64,000 bases of DNA, taken from the NCBI GenBank assembly GCA_944990035.1, contig CALYLX010000156.1, positions 1 through 64,000 of the forward strand, given 5' to 3'. A program made the position numbers and the translations under genes. The notes below the pieces were generated by a model, which searched no databases, was not told the DNA's origin, and saw only the letters and a list, made by a program, of their open reading frames with translations. This document shows, piece after piece, positions 32,601 through 44,275 of the stretch (position 1 is its first letter; every line of letters begins with the position of its first letter). The DNA comes from Clitopilus passeckerianus (taxonomy: Eukaryota; Basidiomycota; Agaricomycetes; Agaricales; Entolomataceae).

Positions 32601-34042
32601 TTAACTTGGGGAATATCTCGGAGGTATCTCTATCGGAGAGCGTCGACCCTCCTGTTCCAACCGTAAACCACTATCATGGTGATGAATAACCTCTCTCTCT
32701 TCTTCGTGCCGCCGGGTTGATTCGTTGCCTCCTTTACGCAAGGGCCGCATAGGCAGTACGGTGGTTGAGGTGCTGGCGTCGGTCAACGAAGGTCCCGGAC
32801 CCGATGAGCTGCTACCGCTATCCGGGTCCATTCTCGTATAAGAGGGCATCAGGGGTTTCGTAGCTTCGCCCACCGGCCGTCGAGGATGAGGAATTGAGAA
32901 TGGGACGATCAATGTTGGGCTCTCAATGCTGATGGCGTTCGACTTTCGCCGCTGAGAGCGTTGGCGCTTTCTCCAGAACAAGATGGCGAGCAGGATCAAG
33001 GCGATCAGTCCTAAACCGCCGACGACTCCACCAACGATAGCGCCTATGGGCGTGCTTTTGTGGGAGTCGGAGCTTCCAGGGGGTGAAGAAGAATTGAGGG
33101 TAGAGTTGAGGAAAATATGGTCGAGGACGAGTGGGGTAGTGGTTGAATTTCCGTTGTAGGTGACGACGCACGAATGTGCGCCGGGAGAAAGGCGGGGTGT
33201 GGTGAAAATGACTTCTGCGTAGTGCGTAGTAGTATTTTCAGAGCGAAGAGTAGGGATGTCAACGTCCTTGGCGGCTTCTCCGTCAATGGCGTAGGAGAGT
33301 GTGGCAGGAACGATGGATGAACCCGAGATCAACTGTGTTATCCAGGTGAATCCAGTCCCTAGTTTGAGGTCAGCTCATCAGATACGAACAAGAAAGAGAG
33401 TGAATTATTACCGTTGAAATTAAACTGCACCGAAGCACCCTGCGTCTGAGTCTTTGCTAGAGCATCCGAAACTTGCCACCCCGTACTGCTGAAGTTGAAG
33501 AACGTCCTGTCTCCACCATTGACAAGGCGGACCACGTTATCCAAAGTCAGGTCGTCTTCCTGCGTAGGCCGATACTCGACATAATCGACATAGAAACTGT
33601 TCCCACTGCCGTTGTTCGTGACATTGAGGGTGAGAACATGATTTCCTTCGTCCAGTTTATCTGTGCTACAGAGCTGCCAGTTGTTCTCCGGAAACTCAAA
33701 GTTTGAACCAGGAACAAATTTAGCGTTGTCGATGTAGCAGTCCCATACGGGATCGTAGGTGTTGTTGTCGATCTTCTTTTGAGCTATTGAGCCGAATACC
33801 CATACACCAGGTCCTGTGTACGCACATTAGCGTTATGCGAAAGCATCTATGTGATGGCTCTTACCTGTGAACGAGAACGAAAGACTCCCATTGACTCGCG
33901 TCGTGTGTTCAGTTCCAAGGTACGTGCGCCCAAAACTTCCGTACGGGTCACGGCTGCCGTTGTCCAAGAACCAGTCATTGCCCGACCAGACTATGCGTGG
34001 GTCTCTGTCGTCCAAGACTACGAGTCTCGGTTGTTGGGACAT
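32601..34042 (-). CDS. Single-pass membrane protein with beta-sandwich-like ectodomain
   Basis: Three exons are implied. The N-terminal part begins MSQQPRLVVLDDRDPRIVWS and continues with YGSFGRTYLGTEHTTRVNGS, DPVWDCYIDNAKF, HVLTLNVTNNG and FYVDYVEYRP. This is the fungal family in which two galactose-binding-like beta-sandwich domains stand outside the membrane. N-glycosylation sites (NGS, NVT, NFS, NTT) are frequent. A glycine-rich transmembrane helix follows (GAIVGGVVGGLGLIALILLA, encoded about 33010-33060), then a basic stop-transfer (RKRQRSQRRK) and a long Ser/Pro-rich cytoplasmic tail. No classical signal peptide is seen at this start, which is common in this family. It may sense or bind cell-wall glycans; that is inference. 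Confidence 0.82.
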
Positions 34043-34343
34043 AGTTGGGGGATAAGAAAGGGTGCACCCTGACCGTGGACATGCTTTTGAAGAGGATGGG
34101 ATTGAGGTGAAATCCACGTTCACGGTGAGCCTGATCGAAATGGGCGCGTCAATTTCGAGACCCGCCATCAAAACACGCAGCAAATCGGTCAATTCGGACA
34201 ATTTGCGCTGTGCTGACTTGCTTAGCAGCCTTGTAAGGACAATCCCTGCTACCAGGTTCTAGCTTTTCTACAGAGGAAAGCAACGATTTGAAGAATTTCA
34301 TTGTCATTATTTTGTTATTCATGATTCGTCGAAAGACTCGATA

Positions 34344-34908
34344 CTAAGCATTTCTCGGCGAAGTATCTGGAGGAGGCGTAATGACGAAGTGCGGTGGCAT
34401 CTCAAGACCACCGCCAAGATGTAGACCAGCCCCCAGAATCAGATCGAGGAGTGTTCCATCGCTAATCACCTCGCCTTGACCGTCGCTGCATAAAAAAGTC
34501 GACATTGGAAGGAGGATCATTGACTATGTTATTACACAGTTCTTGACTGCGCAGATGATTGTTCTACAGCCAAGGCCGTACTCACCTTACCGTTCTTTGG
34601 CGCTTCATCTTAATGAATGATTTCCGTTTCACACTGGTCTGGTGGCTGGTTAGACCGCAATGACTATCAAGACATGTACCGCCCGCACTGCGCTGCTGTT
34701 CAATACTTTTGGGTTCGGTCGTTTTGAGATTCTCGAACGGGGAAATATACACCTGGAGGTTGCTGTGTTTGTTTTGGGAGGCTCGCAAGCATTCCCATGA
34801 TATCATCTGAAAATCATGGTTTCCTTCTTCTTCTCCTGGGAAGGCACTCAATTCGACTACCAAAGCCTTCGGTAAACAATACGGCTGCCCTCTCCTCGCA
34901 TGCTTCAT
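34344..34908 (-). CDS. Hypothetical protein, 154 residues
   Basis: Two exons (34586-34908, 34344-34485) join with a GTGAGT donor and TGCAG acceptor, keeping frame. The protein begins MKHARRGQPYCLPKALVVEL, contains WECLRASQNKHSNLQVYIS and a basic segment (SVKRKSFIKMKRQR), and ends LILGAGLHLGGGLEMPPHFV...PPPDTSPRNA. The second exon's open frame and the clean intron argue for a real gene. I recognise no family. It lies upstream of, and in the same direction as, the single-pass membrane protein gene. Confidence 0.45.
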
Positions 34909-35543
34909 AACCAATGAATCTGAATGAATCTTATAATTGGACCCAGCTTCCTAACTTGTTCTTAACGGCTCTGGCTTCCGCATACCTTCGGCGCTTACCG
35001 GTCCGTGAATAGGCGCGCAGCTGAAGGAACCAATCACTAATGGAAGCCTCCCTTATGGGGAATCCGGTAGCTCCGGATATTGACTTGCCGGAGCTGTCTG
35101 GGCCCTTGACGATGGTGCAATGTCGGGTGGATAAAGCCCGCTGGATCTATGTTAGCATCCACTGATGTCCTTAACGGCTATCGGGAACAGCGGGCAGATG
35201 GATCGACTTCATTGTCAAGTTTCTCGCTAATTGATACATGGATTGCCTAGCATGTGGATACGTAGGATGTGGGTATTGAGAGAGTTGGGATACAATGTTA
35301 ATGTCATACTCGAGGGAATGACTGCTTTATGAGAAATTATAGAAGTGGCCGTAATGCAACGAAACGAACATTCGACGAGGTGAAATAAGTAGATATAATG
35401 ATATGTACAGCAGAAAGGCGTTCGTCCGTGTGAGAAAGGAAGCCCAGCGAGCGAACGGAATGATGGAAAACGGTCTTGGATGCCTTGGTTGTTGGGTATA
35501 TTGGGGTATATGGTATATGGGCGTAGTGTTTGGGGCGGGGTAT

Positions 35544-36131
35544 TTATGGACTGGCGTCCGTGTCGGCTGTTTTGAGATACCAAACGCCTGGCTTCTCGCT
35601 CCTAGTGAACCCCAGGATCGTGGTCTTCATCTCGAGGAAGTCGATCCTACGCAATGCCGTTGCTTGCGGATCTCCATCTGCCCCAACTCGAGTGGCACGA
35701 GCTTGCGAGATATTTGTCCACCTGCCGATGGATGAGTGGCTAAGCTCGTTGGACGTTACTGGCGTTCGTAAACCATTGTAGAGCGATGAAAGGATGTCTC
35801 CAATGGTAATCCTGTCGCTTCCTTTGACTGGCTCGACGTTAAATGTCCAAGGCAGGGACTCCGCTGTAATCTCGAGTGGCAGAGGGGTATTAGGAATGAC
35901 TTGCTTGAGTTCATAGGGTGCGAGCTGCAGCGAGGGCTCTTCAATGAGATTACACCGGGGGAACGTAATGTTATTAGGTGAACGTGCGACATAGGGAGTG
36001 GCGAAATGATCGCTGCCAACGGGCGAAGGTATTTCAATGTAAATGGCGTCACCCCAATGAACGCTACGTGAAGAGTTCGCGGACGCTCCAGAGGAGCCCG
36101 AGGACGAGGAAGGCGCAGGAGAGGAGAACAT
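35544..36131 (-). CDS. DUF6699-type protein
   Basis: This is a single exon of 195 residues. After a Ser-rich start (MFSSPAPSSSSGSSG) come VHWGDAIYIEIPSP, LPWTFNVEPVKGSDRITIGD, ILSSLYNGLRTPVT and RRIDFLEMKTTILGFTRSEK with GVWYL. The LPW..V.....TIGD..S.Y..LR and RRIDFL....LGFT blocks define a small domain (DUF6699, PF20415) expanded in mushroom-forming fungi. Function is unknown. It starts with ATG at 36131 and has no signal peptide or membrane span. Confidence 0.8.
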   Translation of the reverse strand: MFSSPAPSSSSGSSGASANSSRSVHWGDAIYIEIPSPVGSDHFATPYVARSPNNITFPRCNLIEEPSLQLAPYELKQVIPNTPLPLEITAESLPWTFNVEPVKGSDRITIGDILSSLYNGLRTPVTSNELSHSSIGRWTNISQARATRVGADGDPQATALRRIDFLEMKTTILGFTRSEKPGVWYLKTADTDASP

Positions 36132-39100
36132 GTTATCGCAGGGACTGAGGAAGATTGCTGATGGTCGAAGAGGGCGTGAGATGGGCTATTTATTGTAACT
36201 TGAGAGCATCTGGGGGATCTGAGAGATCCTATAACGTGACGTTAGTGGGATACACTAAAGCACAGGATACGAGCTCACCATGTGCGAAAGCCATTAGTCA
36301 ATTGTTCGTCGTCTCAATCTATCCAGCCAGAGCAGATCATCGTCGCAGTGTTGTGTGAGGAACCATTATCCGGGATTAACTAGAGGGGAAACCGAAGGCG
36401 TGGTCCTGGGAGGCCGGGGATTTAGTATTGAGCCATCAAGGAATAAGAATTAGGCATAATACCTTTTTGAGTATAAGATCTCTACCAGGCGCGGATTGAC
36501 GATCGAATTACAAGGCACACAGCTTTAGATGTACACTCTTGCGCAAAGAGGTGCAGTTTGCTCGTCCCGGGGTTCCGCCTGAGCATCATTACTTTTTCTA
36601 GGTGCGACGGTCCTAGCCTCGGAGTAATTGACATGGGGCACGTGGATGTACTGAACAGCCCCGAATTCGCCCTATTGAACACACATAAGCGCTCGCCAGA
36701 ACCAGCTATAATACCCGATTAGACTTTCAGTCAGTGAAGGTAAGATGTAGTCGCTAACTAACCTATAGTTGTTCGAGGTTCTCTGGAGTCTCTACCGTGT
36801 AGCGCAGGAGTTGAAGATGAGTTCATGGCACGGGCGATGGTGTGGGTAGTGGACCAAGAAGCGCTTGACTCTCCGCAACGTGCATCAAGCATGTTCGGCT
36901 TTTCCCAAGACTCATGACATGCCGACCTGGTCGCGCAGTCGGTCATCGGTCATCCTCACAAAAGAAACTTCCACCGAAAAAGGCTTTCTCAACTCGTAGA
37001 TCCCCGAGGTCGCATGACCTAGGTTAAATGTTTCTTCGATGAGCAGGCACTGGGCACTTTGCGATTGGATCTAGGTGCTATGCGCCTGGAAGGATGGCGA
37101 GTACGTAAAGGAGTCAACACACGAACTGGTTTTCCAGGAACATACCTTCAATTAGAGCTGCGTTCCCAGCGCTGCTCGCAATAGATTTATTTGCTCCGCG
37201 AAGCAGGGGATCCGTATACGTGCCTCAAAATTTCCGCTTTTGTCATATCGGCCTCGGACTCAAATAAATAACAATATCTAGCTACGAAAAGCATCGGTTC
37301 GGGAGTGTACATCACGTACAGGTTCCGGAATCTCCAAGCCGGTTGCTAATAATCACAGCGCTTAGTTCAAGTCAAAGCATTGGCAGATTTCACAAGTGGG
37401 GGAGGCTTTACGACCGTAACTGCCTATCCCTACCGATCATTTTATCTCTCTTGGGGAGAAAGCAGCTAGCCCAAAAATCTGTAAGATCGTGTAGGAGGAC
37501 AAGGTACAGGTGCTAGATTCATCTTCTTCCCTTTTAAATGTACTGCGCAGGACTTCTAGAAATTTTACAGGCAGCCGTCCTAATATGTGGGTGCGACCAG
37601 TGCAGCGCCATCACTGGGGTTTCTTGGGCCGGGAGTCCGACGTCGGGATCTGAGATGTTGCGCCCACAAAGTACCACGACCCCAACGCTCGCTCCTTTTT
37701 GCTGTGCTTCATTCCAAGCTATCCTTACTGGGTTATCCCGCCCGCCGCCTTCTCACCCAACAAAAAGCCTGTAACTCACGTTTCTCGAACCAAAGGGGCC
37801 TATTCTAGATCTCCTAGGTTTTCCCGAGCCTGTACGGCTTGAGAACCCAAGAGCTGGTTGTTTGTGAGATCTCGATACATATACATGCCTCGCGGCAGAG
37901 TGTAGAATGGAAGGATCCTTTTACCTCATCATGTAACAGGATGCCGGAAGGATGACCTATCATCGTCGTCGTCGGGCACAAGGCCGACTTTTCGAATGGA
38001 AGCAAAATGTGCTATCACAGTCAAACACCCACTGCGGAGAGATTGGGAGTTACTGACACTGCAAAGCATCGGACTAACCAAGTCCCACCAATGTTAACAT
38101 TGTTAATCATGGACTATGCCTGTATTAAGATATGAACTAGCCGCAAACAAGGTACCCGCTACATTGGCATAACGTTGACCCTCCAAGCCATTGACTCCAT
38201 CAGAGGATCCTGACGATCAAGCCGATCGCCTTTGACAACCACGAGATTCCCCCGGACAAGGATCACCGGTCAGTATCATTCATGTTTCAGGGTTGGCGAA
38301 TACATACGTAGGCAGCAGGAGCGCATCCATCTTCGGGCTGAGTTGAGCACATCGTGATTTGGCCACCCAAGGAAGATTGTTGCTACTCAGGAATAGCCAC
38401 TGAGTAAAGGAGCTGCGCCTGAAGGCCGGGGTGAGAGGCGTGGGCGGTGGGTATGTAGACGATTAAGGATCCAGACCGATGGGACCCAGGCGTAAGCAGA
38501 GCGACACGTCGCCACACCAAGATGGGTCGGGTCCCGGAACTTGAAGCCCCTAGCCGCCCCCTTTGGTAGCATGTGTAACAGGAGACGATAGCTGCAAGGC
38601 AACAATTATCAGTTAGCAGACAAGGCGAGCGGAAAAAGAGCCTCCTTACAAGGTTCCCCAACGCAGATCCGTAATCATTCGTCTGCCAGAGTTGGTGGGA
38701 ATTGCGTGGATGTCCGCCTGATTGCCAATATTGAAGGGTAGCCACCTCCACCTGCTTCGCCAGGACTTCACATGGGTAACAAGCTCGAAGAAGTTGGGTA
38801 TAACGATGAACGAGTCGTAGCGACAACTGCAACAACAGCCACATAACCTAGGCGCCTTGCACGTCCCGCGAGATATAGCGATGAGATCAACTCAGAATGA
38901 CCTTACCTAACTGTCATGTCCTCCAAGTTTCCCGAAGAGCCATGGTTGTCTTCTTGGCATGGCTTGCTGTTCGTGCTCAGGCTAGCTAGCTGAAGGCCAA
39001 CAAGGCAATTGTCAATACATCGACTGAGTAAACCTGGAAAGACCGTCAGTCCACGGCTGCTCGAAGGACAAATCAGAGGCAAATAACGCACACTCTTCCG

Positions 39101-39844
39101 TCTTGCTGACTTGGAGGAGTTTTGGCCCAATTAAAGACGGTGATGAGAAAGGAATATGTTTCTCTAAGAGATCATGATGGTCGAGGAGGAAGGAAGACAG
39201 GTCCGTTTCGGCTGACCGACAATTGAAACTCAGCAATACAAACGCCCAGCCCGCTTTGTATCGCGATTCGTCAAACCACAAGAAGATCCATAACAAAGCG
39301 ACCAGAATTGGTGCTGGGGTTGGTCTTGGGTTGTTCCCACATTCTCTGGAATTCTCTAAGGCGAACGCCCAAGAAGCAATTCGCGCATGAGTGACTGAGG
39401 TTGTGGGATTGTTGCAACCTCGTTGAGCTACCAACTGCTTGATGAACAGCATGTAGTTAAACATTTACCCGACATTGCGAAGCCGGAGGAGAATAGTTCA
39501 TGTTTCAGAGCAGAGCACCTTCAGAGCTCACACTAACGGCGAAAACGCAGAGACCAAGGCAGTGCGAATACCCAAAGTCACAAGGTGGACCGAGTGACTT
39601 CACTCAATCGACGTCGAGGCTCGTTGACTTCGCCTACTTCCCAATGAGTTACAATCTACATTGACAATCTTTAAAATAGGTCAATGTTTTGGGCGGAAGC
39701 TCGAAACCCTCGCCTCAGTAATACTTTCGTCAGATGCCATATATGATAGGTATGGAGGGCCTCAAGAGCGACGTCGACTAAAGCCAGGCAGAATAAATGA
39801 GAAGATGCGTAGGGAACCAGTGGATGAGATTATATATCGCAGTC
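36132..39844. other. Gene-poor 3.7-kb stretch
   Basis: Two minus-strand frames are long enough to notice: 39012-39464 (151 codons, one hydrophobic span PILVALLWIFLWFDE) and 38383-38844 (154 codons). Neither shows a domain, conserved motif or supporting introns, and the second is basic and Ser/Leu-rich like chance translation. No transposon ends or transposase motifs were seen. I treat the stretch as intergenic, with 39012-39464 the only weak gene candidate. Confidence 0.45.
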
Positions 39845-41974
39845 TCAATCATCGTCCAAGCCCTGGATCAACTCGATGGCTACACGAGATCTCGGCTTGA
39901 TGGTACATGGGAATTCGGTTGGGCCCCTGTCCAAGGTCAGTGAGAACAGAACGCGCTGCAACTCTCGCTCAGGGCTTACTCTATCGCAGAGGCATGGTAT
40001 TCCGGCCTGGGCTCCACCAAATCTCCATTCTCCCCAACTTTCTTCGAAATATCGAACAGGGACAGGACAGAAGCGGCGGTGAGTGTGAGGATGGATTGAG
40101 CAATTTGGCGACCAGGACAGGCTCTAGAGCATTTCTTTAATATCACCACAGTCTGACAAGAGGAGTTAAGATAGCGCACCTGCGCCCGAATCCAAATCCG
40201 ATATCCATCGGGTTCAGCACCTTCGTATCTAGCTGGCCATCGTTGGTGAGGAAACGTTCTGGAGTAAAGATGCCTGGGTCGGGATAATCGGCCTCGTCGT
40301 GGAGCATAGCCCTACAGATAAATGTAATAAGCTATGCACCTGGACGCAGAGTTTGAGAACTTACCAGATGTTTGAGATAACAGAAGATCCTTTAGGTATA
40401 CGATAACCTACGAAAATGTCTTCTATGTCGGTGGCGTGAGGGACACCTAGTTCCACCTTGATAGTCAGGCTTGATTCCGGTGGATGGTTAGCGAATACGC
40501 TTGCCTATGGGCCCTACAGGATGCCACCTAGGCGACGTTAGATACGAGAAAAACATGAGGACAACAAATTGTACCTGAAACCTCAAACACAAGCGCAGTG
40601 AGGTAAGGTAAGGATTTGATAGTGTCGAGGGTGGGTAGTGATCCATGCAGAGCGTTGTCGAGTTCTCGTTGGGCCTTCTTTTGAGCCTCCGGGTACATTG
40701 TCAGTGCGAGGATCAATGTCCCAAGTCCAGCCGTGGTGGTATCCGAACCGGCTGCAGGACGTCGTGCATGAGAGGCTGAATATCGGATCGAGAAAGCGTT
40801 ACGAACCCATGTAAACTGCCCCAGCAGCAGACTTCAGCAAGTCCTCGTCGATATCAGCCTCCACTTTCAGTTCCAAGGTAGTCGAGACCAGTGATCGTTC
40901 GTAAATCCCTGTTTTCTGTTCGAATTTGTTCAGCACGAATTGGTTGATTGCCAAAACTCAGGTCGCACCATCATCTCCACGGTAGCTTCGTACGGCTTGC
41001 TCCTGATCTGCCAAGCTAGTTCCCTAGACTTCTTCGCTCGCCGTAGGTTTAGCTTCCCTGCCCCAGGGAACCATAACGGCAGGTGCCTTAGGAAAGGAAA
41101 TACGTCAACAAGGTATGTCGAAGAAAGGATGTCGGTGGCGTCCGCTGCTGATTCTTCAGCCAGCTTCACAAAGGGATTGGAGGGAGAAGAAACTCGGATC
41201 CCGTATGTCGTATCAATGGTCACTGAGCCAGGGACACTGAAGAAGAAGTATGTGAGGTCATTTGGGACCCGGAGTGTGTGTAGGAACACCTACTGCCGAA
41301 TGTGAGAGTAATAGTTGTCTGGGTCGTCAAGAAGATCTCGTAGAAGCTTGTTGACGTAACGTGTCACTCGTCTTTGGTAGGCGTCCGGCTGGTTGAAGAA
41401 TTTGGTGAAAATGCGCCTAGCCGTTCGCCAACGGTCGCCGTAGGGCCAGATGGTAAACTGGAAACTCCATCCAGTGCTGCAAGGTTTACAGTTGAATCAC
41501 TTCGTACTCATGGAGACGGGAAATCCAAAACCGCGCTCACAGATCGATCATGGGAAGTTGCGGTCTGGCACGGGGATAAAGCCATCATGCAAGAACAGGA
41601 GAATTCATTTCCACATACCTGCCGGAATAGATGGTTGAGCGTTTCTCCAGCAGCTCTTCCGCTACTCGTCTGGAATTGAGCACAACAAGAGAATTCCCTA
41701 AGGCCTCAAAATGGAGAATCTCTGACCCTACATAAACACTGGTTAGTAAGGCGACGACGGTATTGAACAGACTCGATCCCGTACCATATTCCTTTCCCAT
41801 CTCTGCGAGTATCCGAGTATCCAACTTCGTGGGCAGGTTGAACAGGTTACCGAATAGAGGTAGTTTCCTGGGACCAGGTGGCAGTTGGCTAATGCGGCGG
41901 TACCAGCGAAGGAGCGCGATAGCGAGATATCCGAATCCAAGAGATGCATAGAGGGGTATGCGCTCGAGAACCAT
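39845..41974 (-). CDS. Cytochrome P450 monooxygenase, copy 1
   Basis: The N-terminal anchor (MVLERIPLYASLGFGYLAIA) is followed by the proline hinge LPPGPRKLPLFGNL. Later landmarks are the C-helix WPYGDRWRTARRIF, the I-helix AGSDTTTAGL, PERF, and the heme loop FGFGRR/ACPGR, where the intron splits the loop and Cys ligates the heme. The last exon gives FPCTIKPRSRVAIELI. This is the E-class type abundant in Agaricomycetes (annotated as O-methylsterigmatocystin oxidoreductase-like). Two oddities: near 40578-40580 the frame is one base short (FEVSG where E-x-L/F-R-W is expected), in a T run; and the intron 40447-40504 seems to use a GC donor. With one added T the gene is intact, and a nanopore error is plausible. 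The substrate is unknown. Confidence 0.8.
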
Positions 41975-42379
41975 GGTGTGAGAAGAGGAGCCTTAATTCA
42001 TTCGTTCGTTGAGGCGCCTTTTATAAGGCTCGAACGTTCGCACTCTGAGCCCAGGCCCGGGCCGCCCAACGCCGGAGATAAAGGTCGCCTTTGATGAGAA
42101 GCAGGGAAGGAGTTGTTGTCCCTGTCATTGTCAATTTGATAGGTTGTGAGTTAGAAAACAGACCGCAGCTAGAAAAATCGTACTCTTGGCCTAACAAAGC
42201 CAGCGGAAATCTTTCCCAATAAGAAACAGGGTCAGGCATCTTAATCGTGACCACGCAGTAGGAACCACGGGAATCGCGGAGGATAGTGAATGGAGATGTC
42301 TACGGTGCCCGACTAGAGCCGTTTCTAAAAGGATCCAATCATAGATACTAGAATAGGTATGGATCTAAGATAGCGAGGC

Positions 42380-43514
42380 TTAACAGAGTTCAATATCCCG
42401 ACATCGCACCAAGGCATGGTCCAGCACGTCAGAGTTTCCATCGTTGGCTAGCCATCCAATCTCCTCTGTCTCCCTAAGAATCCGAGAGATATATTCCGTC
42501 AAGCCTGATAAATACGCTGCCCTTGCGCACGCAGTATGAAGGGCCGAATATTTTGGGAAGGGTAAAGGGTACTTGGACGCATCATCGGTCAAAAATGCGA
42601 CTGGGGATGGTATTCCCCGGCGAAATATTGGTAGCGTCGAATTTACGCGGTATTGATTCGGAGGGTCCTAAAACGAATATAGGTAAGCATTTTAACTTTT
42701 AGGACAGCTACCTCGTCTGCTCACGTTTGGGTCTTTCTCCAACCAGAGTTTCAGATCACTGAATAATCGATGGGTAACGTCGTCGAGGGTGAGGATATTC
42801 TCCAGCCGGTGGACCCTTTCCCCACCAAGTTCATTATGACCAATTTGACCATATCGAGTCAGAACGATATGGGCAGATGTAGAAAAGGCAGGCTAAATAA
42901 TACGAGGGTTAGATTTACTTGTACCTTTGGATCTCCGGACCAAAATACCTGGTCGCTTTGTTCAAGGCCGCCATCAACAGTACAGCCAATGATATGGGTA
43001 GCGTGTGCCTCCGATATGAGGCCAGTACCATCATCGATAGCGAGCCCTGCTTCGTAAGACGCGGTATCAATTCTGCCAGTGAGCATGCAGCGATAACCGT
43101 CTCGCTTCAGCGCCTGGAAGTGGGGTTAGACAATGACTTAGCTAAACGTCTGGACGAACTTTTTCTTTCGCAGAACGGTAGCTTGCCGGAACCTCAGCGA
43201 GTGGAGAGCTGTCGGCACATGGTTGTCCCTTGGAGGAGTGGCTGGGGCCTGGGGTGCTCGCAGTCGGAGTGCAGGTTTTATCAGAATACACTGGAGTAAG
43301 GAATTAACTTCGCTATTAACGATGAACCCGCGAACTTACAGCAGCGAAGGAGATGGTTCTTATATCGTTCGGCTAACTCTTGAAAACCATCATCCCCAGA
43401 AGCCTGGATGATTTCTGTGGAGATGTCCTCTCGGCCCTCTTCGGTCGTCGCCTCGTTTATCAAACAGCCCAGAAACCTAGCGCAGATCAACGGCGTGAGC
43501 CTGCAAGATTGCAT
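42380..43514 (-). CDS. HNH nuclease-domain protein
   Basis: The exons read LKRDGYRCMLTGRIDTASYE, EAHATHIIG, then ERVHRLENILTLDDVTHRLF and DLKLWLEKDPN, NQYRVNSTLP, and PLPFPKYSALHTACARAAYL. This is the widespread Agaricomycete HNH_2 family (RC.xTG...AHIIP...HxxFD-like core). The usual C-terminal His of the core (TMHxxFD) reads THRLFSD here, and HIIP reads HIIG, so nuclease activity is uncertain. The N-terminus (MQSCRLTPLICARFLGCLIN) is helical. Introns include one ending CTTCCAG just before the core. It sits in the P450 cluster but has no obvious link to it. A related, broken gene lies at 14843-15841. Confidence 0.7.
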
Positions 43515-44275
43515 AATTTCCGCATGGCGATGTTCGAAATCAAGGCAACGTTGGTAGGCGGAATGGTGAGTGGGCGAGAGCCGACATCTGGATTCGGTCG
43601 AGGAAGATCAACAGACATGACGCACAGAGGCAGACACGTTTCCGCCCTCGGACCTTCGGACTACAATTTGATGCAATCAATCCGACATCTCCGAGATATC
43701 GGCCATTCTGCATTGGACCGTCCAACACGGAAAGACCCTGACCAACGGCATCAGCACCAACATTTGCAACGACTCGAACCTATGAAAGGAGCTCGTGGTC
43801 ACTTTGAGAGCGACCACGATCACGGAGTCAGTATGGGTCTACTTCACAAGCTTCACAAGCTTCGAGACAAGGCCCACAGCTTTCATACCACGTTTCCTCT
43901 ATTTTTGACTACGCCAATCGCCAAATCATAACGAGCGACCGTGATGGTATACATCCATAACCTCCCGAGGCGTCATTGAACATTGAACGACTCGTTCCGA
44001 GAATAAGTCAGGTAGAGCTGGTGTTGCGACGGTATCACGTTTTCAGCCAAAGGATCTCTCTTTGCCATGAGATGCATTTGGGTATGCAGTTTATTTCCTC
44101 CGATAGATCGACAGAGTGGTAACTGACTCCGGGATGTCAGGAAAATCCACGATTCATGGGCATCATCATTAGATATGATTACTTATGAGCGGTAAGTGCG
44201 AATAAAACCCGCCCCAGCTCAATCTTGATCCCTTCAAAATCACCAGATTCTTGCTTCCTCTAGTCGTCGCCACGC
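43515..44275. other. Intergenic between HNH gene and P450 copy 2
   Basis: No gene is seen. The plus-strand frame 43380-43931 mostly mirrors the start of the HNH gene. The region includes the 5' flanks of both neighbours. Confidence 0.5.

Noticed and set aside
38383..39464. Two minus-strand frames of about 150 codons in the gene-poor stretch
   Set aside because: No motif, intron support or protein-like pattern; one hydrophobic span is not enough to call a gene.
36132..39844. Transposable element in the gene-poor stretch
   Set aside because: No terminal repeats, target-site duplications, transposase, integrase or reverse transcriptase motifs could be seen by eye.
43380..43931. 183-residue plus-strand open frame beside the HNH gene
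   Set aside because: Partly antisense to the first exon of the HNH gene and without a domain or start context.
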